From the NCBI GenBank assembly GCA_022606425.2, contig JAHDVF020000414.1, positions 1 to 64,000 on the forward strand: DNA of 64,000 nucleotides, written 5' to 3'. This DNA comes from Lepidostoma basale (lineage: Eukaryota > Arthropoda > Insecta > Trichoptera > Lepidostomatidae). A model generated the notes under the pieces. The model saw only the letters and a program-made list of their open reading frames with translations. It searched no databases and was not told the DNA's origin. The translations under genes were made by a program, and so were the position numbers. The first letter of the stretch is position 1. The number at the start of each line of letters is the position of its first letter. Shown one piece after another: positions 21,942-31,684 of this stretch.

Positions 21942-23400
21942 GCAAAGCAAGTTGACGCTGGCTTTTGGAGGAGGGATATACCCCACTCGACTGGAGGAGA
22001 GCAGTTATCTTGCCTCTGTACAAAGGAAAAGGATCCCATATTGAATGTGGAAGCTACAGAGCTATTAGTATTTTGAGTGTTGTTGGTAAAATCTATGGCA
22101 GAATTTTAATAGAAAGAGTAAGAAAGACGACAAGTGATAGAGTTTGGGATGTGCAAGGCGCTTTTATGAATGGCAGAGGATGCATGGATCAAATTTTTGC
22201 ACCTCGTACAGTGACAGAGAAGTTTATGGCCAAAAACCGTAAACTCTTCTGTGCGTTTGTCGATTTGCAAAAAGCCTATGATCGCGTAGATAGAGGTAAA
22301 CTGTGGGAAATATTGTCGGAATATGGAATAAACACAAAAATGATCACGGGAATTACATCGCTGTATACAGAAAGCACTGCTAGTGTCAGAGTAAATGGGG
22401 ATCTTACAGCCTGGTTTGATATCAATAAACGTGTCAAACAGGGGTGTGTAATGTCTCCATGGTTGTTTAATCTATATATGGACAAGTGTATGAAAGAGCT
22501 GAAAGGGTTGGAAGCAGTGCAAAAATGGAAGGTGTGTCAGTAAGCTGTCTGTTGTATGCGGACGACGCTGTGCTACTTGCAGACAACGAGCACGAACTGT
22601 AAGCCCTGGTGTCTAGTATGTATGAGGTATGCAAGCGATACGATTTGATGATGAATGTGAATAAGTCTAGGGTAATGATTTTCGAAAAAGAAGGAAGCAT
22701 GACAGTCTGCAACATTAGTGTAAACGGTGAAAATCTGGAACAAGTGGATGAATTAGTTTATTTAGGAAGTATGTTTACAAAGGATGGGAGGGTGGAGAAG
22801 GATATTGAAAGAAGGGTTGGGGCAGGCAACAGAGTAAATGGTGGACTTAAAGTTGTCATCGCAAACATAAGCCTATCCAAAAAAGCTAAAATGGCAGTGC
22901 ATAATGGTGTTCTTGTGCCGACCCTTATGTATGGAAGTGAAGCATGGAACTGGCAAAAGAAGGATGAAAATAGAATAAATGCAGTAGAAATGAGATCTCT
23001 AAGACGAATGTGTGGCAAATCTGTTTATGATAGAGTGACAAATGCAAGTATAAGAAGTGAATGTGGTGCGAATGAAAGTGTTATGAACAAAATAAGGAAA
23101 GGGTCATTAAGATGGTTTGGACACATGGAAAGAATGAGTGAAGACAGAATGGTAAAGAAGGTATATGTAAACGGCGTGAACGGAGCTAGAAATAGAGGAA
23201 GGCCGAGGAAAACGTGGCACGATCAAATCAATCAAATATTGAATGTCTGTCACGTGAGGAGTCGGAAAAATCGACGTGCGTGCATGACAAGATGTATGAA
23301 TGTAGAGGAAGCGAGAGACGTATGTCAGGACAGAACAGTGTGGCGTTCCATTCTTTCTGCCTACCCCTCCGGGGAGACGGCGTGATGGTAAGTTAGTTAG
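21942..23400 (+). pseudogene. LINE A, longest copy: RTE-like reverse transcriptase
   Basis: 5'-truncated retrotransposon. The first frame (21965-22543) covers RT fingers and palm: DWRRAVILPLYKGKG, YRAISILSVVGKIYGRIL, CAFVDLQKAYDRVDR and VKQGCVMSPWLFNLYMD. At the A5 run 22521-22525 the frame shifts. The catalytic YADD (22553-22564) lies in the new frame, followed by a TAA at 22600-22602 and then an open frame to 23385: NVNKSRVMIFEKE, YLGSMFTKDGR, TLMYGSEAWNWQ, WFGHMERM, RNRGRPRKTWHDQ, ending in GETA. The tail is ggtaagttagttag. One frameshift and one stop are the only obvious lesions, so it is young. The endonuclease domain is absent. RTE clade is inferred from the motifs and short-repeat tail. 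Confidence 0.92.
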
Positions 23401-23411
23401 CAATTGTTATT
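23401..23411. repeat. Target-site duplication, right copy
   Basis: Second copy of caattgttatt, directly after the (GTTA)n tail. Confidence 0.9.
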
Positions 23412-23749
23412 TATTTGGCTATTTAATAAATTTAAAAACACTCAACTTGGCAAAACCTCTTACCAGGTATGACAATTGCAATGGAATTATTAAATTGATT
23501 TAAAAATATATTGGATAAAAACGGAACGCTCTGATGTAAAATAACCTCAGTGTTTTTATAAAATGATTATACGCAATGAATGTGTTAGCTTATCCGTTAG
23601 AATTGATTTACTTATTTTCATTACATTATTCCTTACGCTCCAAGTTTCATTCCCATTAAAATTTTATCAACATATCTCTTTGCATCAATCAATATTGTTT
23701 AAAATTTATAAACTTTAATTTTAATTGTTCTTTTATGTAAAATAAATTG
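23412..23749. other. Unassigned AT-rich DNA
   Basis: Nothing recognised. Confidence 0.4.
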
Positions 23750-23975
23750 TTTTATGAATTGAAACACTGTTTTTAATTTACTTTTGGAAAGTGGAAAAAA
23801 AAATTTCATTCATAAAATATCCCGAACGTGGATTTCTAAATTATAAACGCCTTAATTACAATTCTTTTATCGAAAAAACATGCATTACCCATGACACATT
23901 TATAACTGGCCTAAAGATGGAGACTGCAACGATCTCCGAAACATCGGTCGTGAAAGACGAATTTCACGAATTATA
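23750..23975 (+). repeat. W-like element with degenerate ribozyme-like core
   Basis: Starts with ttttatgaattgaaacactg, the outer arm of the W family. A core lies at 23911-23949: CTAAAGA, t, a perfect GGAGA/TCTCC stem II, GAAAC, atcg, GTC. Position 5 of the CUGANGA box is changed and stem I is weak. Confidence 0.5.
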
Positions 23976-24155
23976 ACATGATTCTAAAAAACATACTGTC
24001 CCTTGCGATTACGTGTACTATATGCTTCCTGGAAGTGTAAAGTCAGTATTTTGTTTCTCTATTTACGTATATGTTAATAAGATTTCATTTAAAATATTTA
24101 CATTTTAAGCTTTACCATACGCTGCATTATTTTAAAAAATCTCACTCTTACAAAT

Positions 24156-24345
24156 CAAATCAAATCAATTTATTTCATCAATATAGATTACAAAATTAAT
24201 TTTAAGGCAGATTGAGAACAGGTAAAATAAAATATTGTGTAAAGTATACTACCAGTAACGCATGAAGATGGTTCGACATTAGGAAGACAAGATACTCTCC
24301 AGAATTAAGAGTATTTGCCTTCTGAACGTACTTTCTCTACTACTT
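24156..24345 (-). repeat. LINE M-like 3' untranslated region
   Basis: Shares caaatcaaatcaatttattt, ttgagaacaggtaaaata, aacgcatga..gatggttcga and ttctgaacgtactttc with 51480-51660, where it follows a LINE M C-terminus. It is therefore the 3' UTR of a Jockey/CR1-like LINE lying on the minus strand, with the CAAAT-type end at 24156. Confidence 0.65.
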
Positions 24346-24499
24346 ACTCGTATTACATATCTACTTATGTATCTCCCTTAAGTTAACAATTAAAACAGCA
24401 TTCTCTGCGTATAGCGCATATCTGACTGGCTGATTTTAACATTTATTCACTTATAACTAAAATAAAATAAAATAATTATACTACTGATTTTTGGTAAAC

Positions 24500-24790
24500 T
24501 AATTAACTAACTAATCACCATGCCATCTCCCCGAAGAGTTAGGCAGAAAGAATGGACTGCCACACTGTTCTTTCCTGGCTTACTTCTCTCGATTCCTCAA
24601 CATTCATACATCGTTCCATGTACGCGCATTGATTTCTCTGACATCTCACCTGGCCTTGATTTATTTTATGGTGCCACGTTTTCCTCGGCATTCCTCTATT
24701 TCTAGTTCCATTTCCATACTTAATGTACACTTGTTTTATCTTCTTTATTCATTCTTTCCATGCGTGTGTTCAAACCATCTTAATGATCTG
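24500..24790 (-). pseudogene. LINE A 3' fragment
   Basis: Inverted tail (taactaactaatcaccatgc) followed by the final ~90 codons back to accatcttaatgatc, with small deletions. The minus frame still gives NGTRNRGMPRKTWHHKINQ. Confidence 0.85.
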
Positions 24791-24854
24791 ATATTTGGCT
24801 CTTTTGGCTTATGAGTTTACCGACCACTGCCATAGGCAAACACATATCAAACAC

Positions 24855-25095
24855 GATTTTTTTATGAATTAAAACACTGTTTTTTTCCACTTTAGGGTAT
24901 ATTTTTCTCGACATGTTTCGAAGGCTACCTTCATCATCGGGAAAACGGGGAAAATCAGTTTATATCGTTATCCCGATAATGAAAGCTTAAGCCTTCAAAG
25001 CATGTCGAGAAAAATAAACTCAAAAATGGAAAAAAGTGTTTTAATTCATAAAAAATTCGTCATTATGGAATTCCACAGTGTTAACGCCTAAAGTT
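24855..25095. repeat. W palindromic element
   Basis: Arms 24857-24941 and 24971-25059 are inverted copies (ttttatgaattaaaacactg and cagtgttttaattcataaaa equivalents), separated by ~30 bp. Beyond the right arm comes tggaattccacagtgttaac, shared with elements near 36.2, 49.4 and 54.5 kb. Each arm holds a ribozyme-like core. Confidence 0.8.
24905..24945 (-). ncRNA. Hammerhead-like ribozyme motif (W family)
   Basis: Read on the minus strand: TTTTC (stem I), CCGATGA (CUGANGA with U4 changed to C), t, GAAGG tag CCTTC (perfect 5-bp stem II), GAAAC, AT, GTC, GAGAA (pairs with TTTTC, one G-U). ACATGT is self-complementary, as in dimer-forming hammerheads. The U4 change may abolish cleavage. Confidence 0.5.
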
Positions 25096-25719
25096 TATCT
25101 AACATATCAAACATTTAATTCGAATAAGCTTTCCAAGTTTACTAGAAATTACTTGATATCATTCTGTAGACCCAGAATGCAATAAATTAGCAGCCGTTCT
25201 ATTAAAATCCCGCAGTACTTTTTCGGCAGTGCTTAACTCCAACAGTTCTTATTTTAAAGTGAGAACTACTCGGATAAGCATCGTTATCACCACAAACTTC
25301 GGTCCTTAGCAGTTATTTAATGATCTCTTGAGCTGCTATTGGTGGGCCAAACTTTGCTATGGACGTCTTAGATGCAGTAAAACGATTAAAAAGAGTTTTC
25401 ACCAAAACGCTTCCTAACTAAAAGGACGTAATAGTAATAATAATAAAATACATATACAAACATACAGTAATAGAATGAATATTCGAATATAAGAAATATT
25501 CGTATCTATCAATATAGCCCATTGTTTTGGCCGAAAAACTATGATCCTAATATAAGGTGTTTTTTTAGTGGTTTGGTTTTTAAATTGGCAACATTGTTTC
25601 TACAGACAATCAATTTTACAGTTAATAGTTGATTTGTAATCAGTAAGTTTTGCCATTTTATTATAAATAGACTGACGTCATAACAGTGCTTACATATTGT
25701 ATAACTTTATTTTGAAAAT
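25096..25719. other. Unassigned; F-family outer end at 25517-25556
   Basis: agcccattgttttggccgaa near 25515 is the outer end of F elements. No ribozyme-like core follows it. The rest is unassigned. Confidence 0.4.
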
Positions 25720-25870
25720 CACTGTTCGGTTCACCAATCTTATCGTGCACTACGTCCATTTTACGGTCGAAGTAATCGTCCAACCGAGCTAGTTATTCGG
25801 AAGACCATGGATCGTTTTCACACCACGTTCGCTCTAGTGGATAATACACATCTACAAAGACGACAATTGT
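25720..25870 (+). pseudogene. Transposase helix-turn-helix fragment
   Basis: One frame reads CSVHQSYRALRPFYGRSNRP followed by TELVIRKTMDRFHTTFALVD. This strongly resembles the N-terminal helix-turn-helix of mariner/Tc1-type transposases in insects (YRALRPFYGRxNRPTE..IRKxxxxF). No catalytic domain follows, so it is a dead 5' fragment. The exact superfamily is inferred. Confidence 0.6.
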
Positions 25871-26089
25871 CGAAAATTGGACTTCACGATTGTGGCATAA
25901 AATTATCTATTAAATATAGCCAATATCATAGACATTCACCTTATTTTAATGCCTTTTTATTTTCATTTTGAATATGTATTGTATACCTCTAAAAAAACAT
26001 CCAATACTTCAACATTATTAACTGTTAAATTTTCAACACTCTTACAATATCAAAACTTTTATGATACTCATTTAAGAAAATGTAGCAAA
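25871..26089. other. Unassigned
   Basis: Nothing recognised. Confidence 0.4.
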
Positions 26090-26330
26090 TATTATAAAAA
26101 AAATATGAAAGGAACATTCAGATGGTTTAGACACATGGAAAGAAATAATGAATAAAGTGTGTGCATGACACGATGTATGAATGTTGAGGAAGCGAGAGAA
26201 ATATGTCAGGAAAGAATTGTGTGGCACTCATTTTTTTCTGCCTACGATAGTGTGATAGTTAAGGCGTAGTTAGTTTTATTGTTTCTGCCTACGATAGTGT
26301 GATAGTTAAGGCGTAGTTAGTTTTATTTTT
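26090..26330 (+). pseudogene. LINE A fragment with duplicated tail
   Basis: Encodes FRWFRHMERNNE, then skips ~110 bp to CMTRCMNVEEAREICQ-like sequence and the tail. The last ~47 bp (cctacgatagtgtgatagtt and neighbours) occur twice in tandem, at about 26235-26281 and 26282-26328. Confidence 0.8.
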
Positions 26331-26396
26331 CAAATAGAACGATATCGAATCAGATTCCGTTAAAAAAACAATTAGAGAATTTTTATTTTATTTTTT

Positions 26397-26840
26397 TAAT
26401 TGTATCTCAATAAAGACGAAGACGCAAACTGGAAACTGAACATGGATGATTAAGGTGTTTACAGGACTTATGACCTGTCATTGGTTGGGTTAAGCGCACG
26501 CTTTATGTAATTACAACATTCCCCATTCCACCTTTGTTATTGTGATCATGCATGACAATTTTTTTTTAGAAGATGTATATATACTTCAAAATCCATATCT
26601 ATCTTCACGTGTCAGTTTCAATCAGCCATCTATGTAGATTTGGTTGCACTTGTGAATTTTTCAAGATTAACCTATACAACCGACCCACTAACGCCATCTA
26701 TAGAGAATGATTTTCGGCATTTAGCAAACTACCTTATTAACACAATGCGACTGTCGCCTAACATATTGTTAGAAGCCGCTAGGAGTATTATTCCATTCTA
26801 TATGCCAAAGAATTTGACCAGAATATTTTAAGAACAAATA
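26397..26840. mobile_element. E foldback MITE, left arm and body
   Basis: Left arm ttaattgtatctcaataaag, then gcaaactggaaactgaacat, gacctgtcattggttgggtt and attccccattccacc, then a body with cgccatctatagagaatgat. The right inverted arm is missing. Confidence 0.75.
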
Positions 26841-27001
26841 TTTGTGAATGTATACTTATACCTGTATACGAAATCCTGGATTTACACCAAAGGGTGGTTA
26901 ATTCAAATTTTTAATTGTATCTCAATAGAGACGAAGACGCAAACTGGAAACTGAACATGGGTGATCAAGGTGTTTACAGGACTTATAACCTGTCATTGGA
27001 G
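26841..27001. mobile_element. Second E left arm in direct orientation, truncated
   Basis: From 26909 the same left arm starts again (ttaattgtatctcaatagag) and stops at gacttataacctgtcattgg. It is preceded by the subterminal phrase gtatacgaaatcctggattt, which also occurs at 11655, 27218 and, inverted, at 62240. Confidence 0.7.
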
Positions 27002-27089
27002 AAATATTTTATATGCTTTTTTATTCTTAAGTTACGCATTGTTTTTTTTTGCATATAATGATAAGTAATCGTAAAATTTTGGTATATTC

Positions 27090-27176
27090 TTCTGTCCTGA
27101 CAAAATTCTCTCACTTATTCTGCAATCATACGTCGTGGCTTGCACGTACGTAGATTTCTTTGACTCCTTACGTGTA
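27090..27176 (-). pseudogene. LINE A micro-fragment
   Basis: ctgtcctgacaaaattctct to tctttgactccttacgtg corresponds to the last coding block, without the tail. Confidence 0.6.
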
Positions 27177-27217
27177 TATAAAACCTATATTTCTGCAACA
27201 TTTTGAATGTATACAAA

Positions 27218-27589
27218 TACTTGTAGACGAACAACTGGATTTCACCCATTGCGGGCTATCAATTCAAGAATCAATTGTATCTCAATAGAGACGAAGATGC
27301 AAATTGGAAACAGAAACTTAAAATACAATCTTCATAGATGGTGTTAGTTTGTAGATTGAATACACTACCATGTAAAGGGTGGTGTTGGAGATTAACATAT
27401 ACAACTTCCAAAAATTTGTCAGACATGGTGGTCATAAGAAAAAAATAGGGTCGAATGGGGAATGTTGTATTACATAAAGCGTGCGCTTAACCCAACCAAT
27501 GACAGGTCGTAAGTCCTGTAAACACCTTGATCAACCATATGCTGTTTCCAATTTGCATCTTCGTCTCTATTGAGATACAATTGATTCCT
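27218..27589. mobile_element. E foldback MITE, both ends present
   Basis: TIRs: gaatcaattgtatctcaata at 27268 and its inverse ending caattgattcc at 27589. The right arm is long (aatggggaatgttgtattac, cttaacccaaccaatgacag); the left arm is internally deleted. It is preceded by the subterminal phrase ggatttcacccattgcgg. Confidence 0.75.
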
Positions 27590-27989
27590 ATATTTCTGGT
27601 ATATAAAAAATCCTACTTAGATATTTTTTGGCATTCGTAAGCAATTTCTAATTTATAGGCGTGTCTACTTTATACTTAATCAAAATGACGTTTAAAAAAG
27701 CGACTTAAAATGTAGCCTTGGACAATTTGGTTTCAAATCGTTTTGTATAACCAGAGATTCCATAGGAGGTACGTATTACGTACGTGAAAACCTTCGTGTA
27801 AGAGCTAAAAGAGATCTTCCTATCGGCAATTGATATCCGGTGATCTCCCGGGCCCTTGGCGTGACTACCCTCCCAACCAATCACTGATCAATAAACTCGG
27901 ATCTTACGTAACATTTGGAAATTTAAGATAAATTTACCAAATAAACTTCTAATGAATAAATGTAGCTGCACTTAAAAAATCTTAAGAAT
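27590..27989. other. Unassigned, mixed composition
   Basis: Contains tacgtattacgtacgtg (palindromic core) and a non-AT-rich patch (ggtgatctcccgggcccttg). No relatives in the window. Confidence 0.4.
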
Positions 27990-28060
27990 TAAAGATACAA
28001 CAGGTATGTTCCACTTTAATTTATTAAATATAATACATTAATATAAATATAATACATTAA

Positions 28061-28603
28061 ACAAAAACCTATCCAAAAAAGCTAAAATGGCAGTGCACAA
28101 TGGTGTTCTTCTACCGACCCTCATGTATGGAAGCGAAGCATGGAACTGGCAAAGGAAGGATGAAAGTAGAATAAATGCAGTAGAAATGAGATCTCTTAGA
28201 CGAATGTGTGGATATTCTGTGTATGATAGAGTGTCGAATGAAAATATAAGAAGTGAATGCGGTGCGAATGATGGTGTCATGAACAAAATAATGAAAGGAT
28301 CATTAAGATGGTTTTGGACATATGGAAAGAATGAATGAAGAAATAATGGTAAAAAAATTATATGTTAATGATGTAAATGGTACCAGAAATAGAGGAAGAC
28401 CAAGGAAAACGTGGCACGATCAAATAAATCAAATATTGAATGTCGGCCATGTAAGGAGTCAGAGAAATCGACGCGCATGCATGACACGATGTATGAATGT
28501 TGAAGAAGCGAGAGAAATATGTCAGGAAAGAAAGGTGTGGCCGTCCATTCTTTCTGCCTACCCCTTCGGGGAGACGGCGTGATGGTTAGTTAGTTAGTTA
28601 GTT
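28061..28603 (+). pseudogene. LINE A, 3' 540 bp with target duplication
   Basis: Frame 28087-28338 gives MAVHNGVLLPTLMYGSEAWN, MRSLRRMCGYSVYD and GSLRWFWTYGKNE, then shifts by one base to MERMNEEIMVKKLYVNDVNG, RNRGRPRKTWHDQ, CMNVEEAREICQ and GETA. The tail is ggttagttagttagtta. Flanked by a perfect 10-bp repeat, aatacattaa. Confidence 0.9.
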
Positions 28604-28642
28604 AATACATTAATTAATTAATAATACATTAATAATATAAAC

Positions 28643-28679
28643 CACGACATGTTTCGAAGGTGACCTCCATCCTCAGATG
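28643..28679 (-). ncRNA. Hammerhead-like ribozyme motif (W family)
   Basis: On the minus strand: CTGAGGA (a valid CUGANGA), t, GGAGG tca CCTTC (stem II with one G-U), GAAAC, AT, GTC. Stem I pairs only about three bases (ACAT with GTGG). ACATGT is self-complementary. Confidence 0.5.
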
Positions 28680-28814
28680 TAAATATATAACAAAACTATC
28701 AACAAAGAAATACTTATTGTATATAGATAAAAAAAATTATCACTAATATTTAAAATTAAAAATTTTGACAGGAGTTAAAAGATTTTTTCATTTGTTCCAA
28801 TGACAGTTTGAATT

Positions 28815-28978
28815 CTTCTTCTTCTTCTTCTTCCTTATTGTAGACCTATGTGGTCTGGTCTCCAGAGAGTTGCTCCTCCTGTGAAGTAGATTCCCAGCGG
28901 TCCTTTCATTTTTTTAGGAGGTCTTCCACGAGGACGAGTCCCATGAGGTTGATTATGCAATGCAATATAGGGGAACAA
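28815..28978 (-). pseudogene. LINE I 3' fragment with (AAG)n tail
   Basis: The minus strand reads ALHNQPHGTRPRGRPPKK and then ETRPHRSTIRKKKKK-like sequence ending in AAG repeats. Close relatives on the plus strand lie at 41549 and 47650. Confidence 0.75.
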
Positions 28979-29157
28979 TTTGAATATTTTCTTCAATAAT
29001 ATTTTTAAGTTCTTGCTATTGTTGGATTATTTAAAGTGCTTAATTACAGTTAATTTAAGAAGAAAAAAAACGGTAGATACGTTAATTAATAAATAATATT
29101 AAATTTAATTCAAAAATCAAAATTTGGTAACATTTTAAAGTTCTTGCTAGAGTTGAA
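28979..29157. other. Unassigned AT-rich DNA
   Basis: Nothing recognised. Confidence 0.4.
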
Positions 29158-29545
29158 TTGTTGCGTGTACCTTATTACAGTTATTTAAAGTACAGTGGAT
29201 ACGTGGAATATAAATTAAATAAACACAAAAGTCCAGATCGTCCAGTTGGCATGTGCACCATAAAAAAAAACATTATTTGTTATGTTATTTTTATTTTCTT
29301 ATATTGTTTTATTTTGTATTATTGTATTTTATATTATTTGTTTTAGATTTATTTTGTGAACGTTTGACGATCGAAATGTGCGCGGGAGATGCCTATTGGT
29401 GGCGATTAGGTTCGCAACCCATCACACCGCGTCTCCCGCGGGAGCGAAAAGAGAAGGATGGAGTGCCGCATCGGTTAAAGTGTGGAAGTCCATTCTTTCC
29501 GCCTACCCCTTCGGGGAGATGGCGTGATGGTTAGTAAGTTAATTA
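29158..29545 (+). repeat. Composite SINE-like element with LINE A-type 3' tail
   Basis: Order: ggaatataaattaaataaac, gtccagatcgtccagttggc, an AT-rich block, then a GC-rich core (gtgcgcgggagatgcc, ccgcgtctcccgcgggagcg), gagtgccgcatcggt, and the last ~50 bp (tccattctttccgcctaccc, ttcggggagatggcgtgatg, gttagtaagtta), nearly identical to the LINE A end. The body matches 60949-61375 and 10216-10440 but no LINE. No pol III box is obvious. Probably a non-autonomous partner of LINE A. Confidence 0.75.
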
Positions 29546-29559
29546 CATCGTAAGTAAAA

Positions 29560-29872
29560 TTAAAAAAAGGATCCCTGAAATAGTTTGGAGATTTAGAACG
29601 CATGGATGAAGGAATAGTGGTTAAAATGTACAACAAATATACAGCAAGAAATGTGGGTAGAAAGTAAAGCCGTGTTAGACAAAAGAAAGCATGGCATGAC
29701 CAAATTAATCAAATACTTAAAGACGGCCACATTCAATGTCGGAAAAATAGATCATCGAACATGTTACGATATATGAATGTAGAGGAATCTCGTAAGGTAC
29801 GTCATGACAGAGCAGTATGACGGTCCATCCTCTCTACCGACCCTTCCGGAAAAACGGCGTGATGGTTATTTA
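29560..29872 (+). pseudogene. LINE B 3' fragment
   Basis: From aggatccctgaaatagtttg (RWFG region) through gaaagcatggcatgaccaaa and gtatgacggtccatcctctc to the tail gcgtgatggttatt. Closest to the copies at 33963 and 53000. Confidence 0.8.
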
Positions 29873-30417
29873 TGAAAATTAGTTAGATCATTCGTTTTAT
29901 ATACAAACATATTTATGTTAATGATTATTAAATATATAAGTAATTTTAGCTTAAGCATTTTTTATATTTAAAAAAAAATGAAAAAACTCATGACAGTATT
30001 GCAAAGGCAAACGGGATTATCAAAAGATAATCATAATGTTAGCCTTGTTTTTAATATTAGTAAATTCGCTACAGCTACATCCAAAGATATTAACTTCGGC
30101 TGGTAATTCGTTGTAAACACGAATCGCATTCAATAAATGAGAGTTTTTAAGTACTTCCGTGTGGCAATTATGACCTTTGCTTTATTGTTTTCGTAGTGAA
30201 TGTTTAGATTTGATACTCTTACTATTCAAACATGTTTGTGTAACCTGTAAAAATCTATTCATATTTTTTACATGATAAGGCATAGAGAATCTTCATAAAG
30301 AGTGGTGTATAGAATCGCTCAGATCCGTTAGTATAGAAAAACATGACGATAATGTATGATATGGAAATTATCACCAACTTAATTTAAAAAAATTTATCGC
30401 AAATGTATTATTATAGA
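29873..30417. other. Unassigned AT-rich DNA
   Basis: Nothing recognised on either strand. Confidence 0.4.
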
Positions 30418-30625
30418 GCTGGACGTCCCGCTGCCAGCTGGACCAGCAATGTCATAAGGATTGCTGGACGTGTATTGATGAGAGTAGCAATGGATAGGGG
30501 GCTATGTTTTTGGAAAGACTTAAAAGCAGTAGACAACAAACGGTTGATAAAAAGAACCTTTAAAAACGTGTAAAAGAGTACGTCCCGACGACTGATATGA
30601 AGAAGAAGAAGAAAAAATATCTTAA
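30418..30625 (+). pseudogene. LINE 3' terminus with (AAG)n tail
   Basis: Frame reads AGRPAASWTSNVIRIAG, RVLMRVAMDRGLCFWKDL and KAVDNKRLIKRTF, then AAGAAGAAG. This matches the GRPxxxWxDDIxxxxGxxWMxxAxDR ending of many insect LINEs. The family is otherwise absent from the window. Confidence 0.6.
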
Positions 30626-30724
30626 GAAACATCTTAAGAATAGTCTTAAGAAAAACGATAAAAAAAGTTGTCATATTTAGATAGTTTACATTTAAAAATA
30701 TCACGTTCACACATTATTGTATAG

Positions 30725-30900
30725 AATCATGTTTACCACCCCTGATCTGTACGTATATAAAGGACTAAGTTTACAATAGTGTCACCAGTCTGTCGATGCC
30801 AGCGAGCCTGGCGAAACCGGTCGCTGTCGAAATAAAGACAAAAGCGGAAGTAGTTAAAAAACGTCGTTTTATTTAATTATTAAATGTATATAAAATACGT
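30725..30900 (+). repeat. V element: TATA-like box, ribozyme-like core, shared end
   Basis: tatataaaggactaag at 30755 looks like a TATA box. A hammerhead-like fold follows at 30786-30826, then aataaagacaaaagcggaag and agttaaaaaacgtcgtttta. The last part recurs, degenerate, at 47355-47405, so this is a repeat family and not unique DNA. It could be a terminal repeat of a retroelement. Confidence 0.5.
30786..30826 (+). ncRNA. Hammerhead-like fold (V family)
   Basis: CAGT (stem I), CTGTCGA (CUGANGA with A6 changed to U), t, GCCAG cgagc CTGGC (perfect 5-bp stem II), GAAAC, CG, GTC, GCTG (stem I, one G-U). ACCGGT is self-complementary. All spacing matches the W, T and F motifs although the primary sequence is unrelated. 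Confidence 0.45.
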
Positions 30901-31680
30901 TATTTAACCACCCTACGTATTTGAACGTACGTGATACGTTCACTGTGACTGTACCATTCTGCGCTATCCCGTATCACGTACGCGCTTGAGAAAAAGTAAT
31001 GTACCTAAAATATGCAAACTGTTAGGGATACGCGCGTGTGCCAACAGCACTCGAGTTCAAGTCTTCATAAATATGATAGTTTTACAAGGGGCGGGCAAAG
31101 TGTGCGGCCGAGTATTGGACGTTTCGTAATTTAAAAAAATTAAATTAATGTGTAATTAAATTTCATAAATAAAAAACCTGCTTTTTTGCACGTTTCTCGG
31201 AAAATAATCCAAAGGATGGGGGATAAATTAGTACGGAAATTTTTGATAAATTCGTTTCTATACTCCCGTTGCACAATAGCAGCTGTAACGCCACACCGAC
31301 GATATTGAAAAATTGTCTTTTAGAATAAATCATATTTTGACAAACTGCCCAGAACGTCTCACAATATTCGCTCTCCGAAACTCTTCTCCCAATCTCGGCG
31401 CTTATTGCCACCGCGGCGGAAATTGGACGCCGAGTCGGGCCCGTGCCGGCGCCCTATCGCTTCTCGCCCGGGTCCGAGGCAAAAAACGTAATCCAATAAC
31501 CAGCTATGATCAGTGGCGAGGATGCTCTCGAAACATATTGGAGGGACATGTGTCGCTATTGCCTAGTTGACACATCAGACAAAACACGGTTTTTTCTCGG
31601 GATTTATTACAATGAATTCGCCCAAATAACGAAGAATATTGAGTTCTTAAGTTGCCTCTTAAATAAGACGTATTTATAAC
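30901..31680. other. Unassigned, with GC-rich patch 31380-31520
   Basis: Contains gaacgtacgtgatacgttca near 30921 and a CpG-rich stretch (cgggcccgtgccggcgccct) at about 31436. A short frame crosses it, but the peptide is not recognisable. Possibly conserved host non-coding DNA. Confidence 0.4.
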
Positions 31681-31684
31681 TGTT

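Larger units (their letters stand above)
27990..28700. repeat. W-type element interrupted by LINE A
   Basis: AT-rich flank with aatacattaa at 28051-28060 and again at 28604-28613, the target duplication of the LINE A at 28061-28603. Past the LINE, the element ends with a ribozyme-like core at 28643-28679. Confidence 0.55.

Noticed and set aside
31313..31570. 85-codon frame over the GC-rich patch
   Set aside because: Peptide is not recognisable and GC-rich DNA is prone to open frames; kept only as an unassigned segment.
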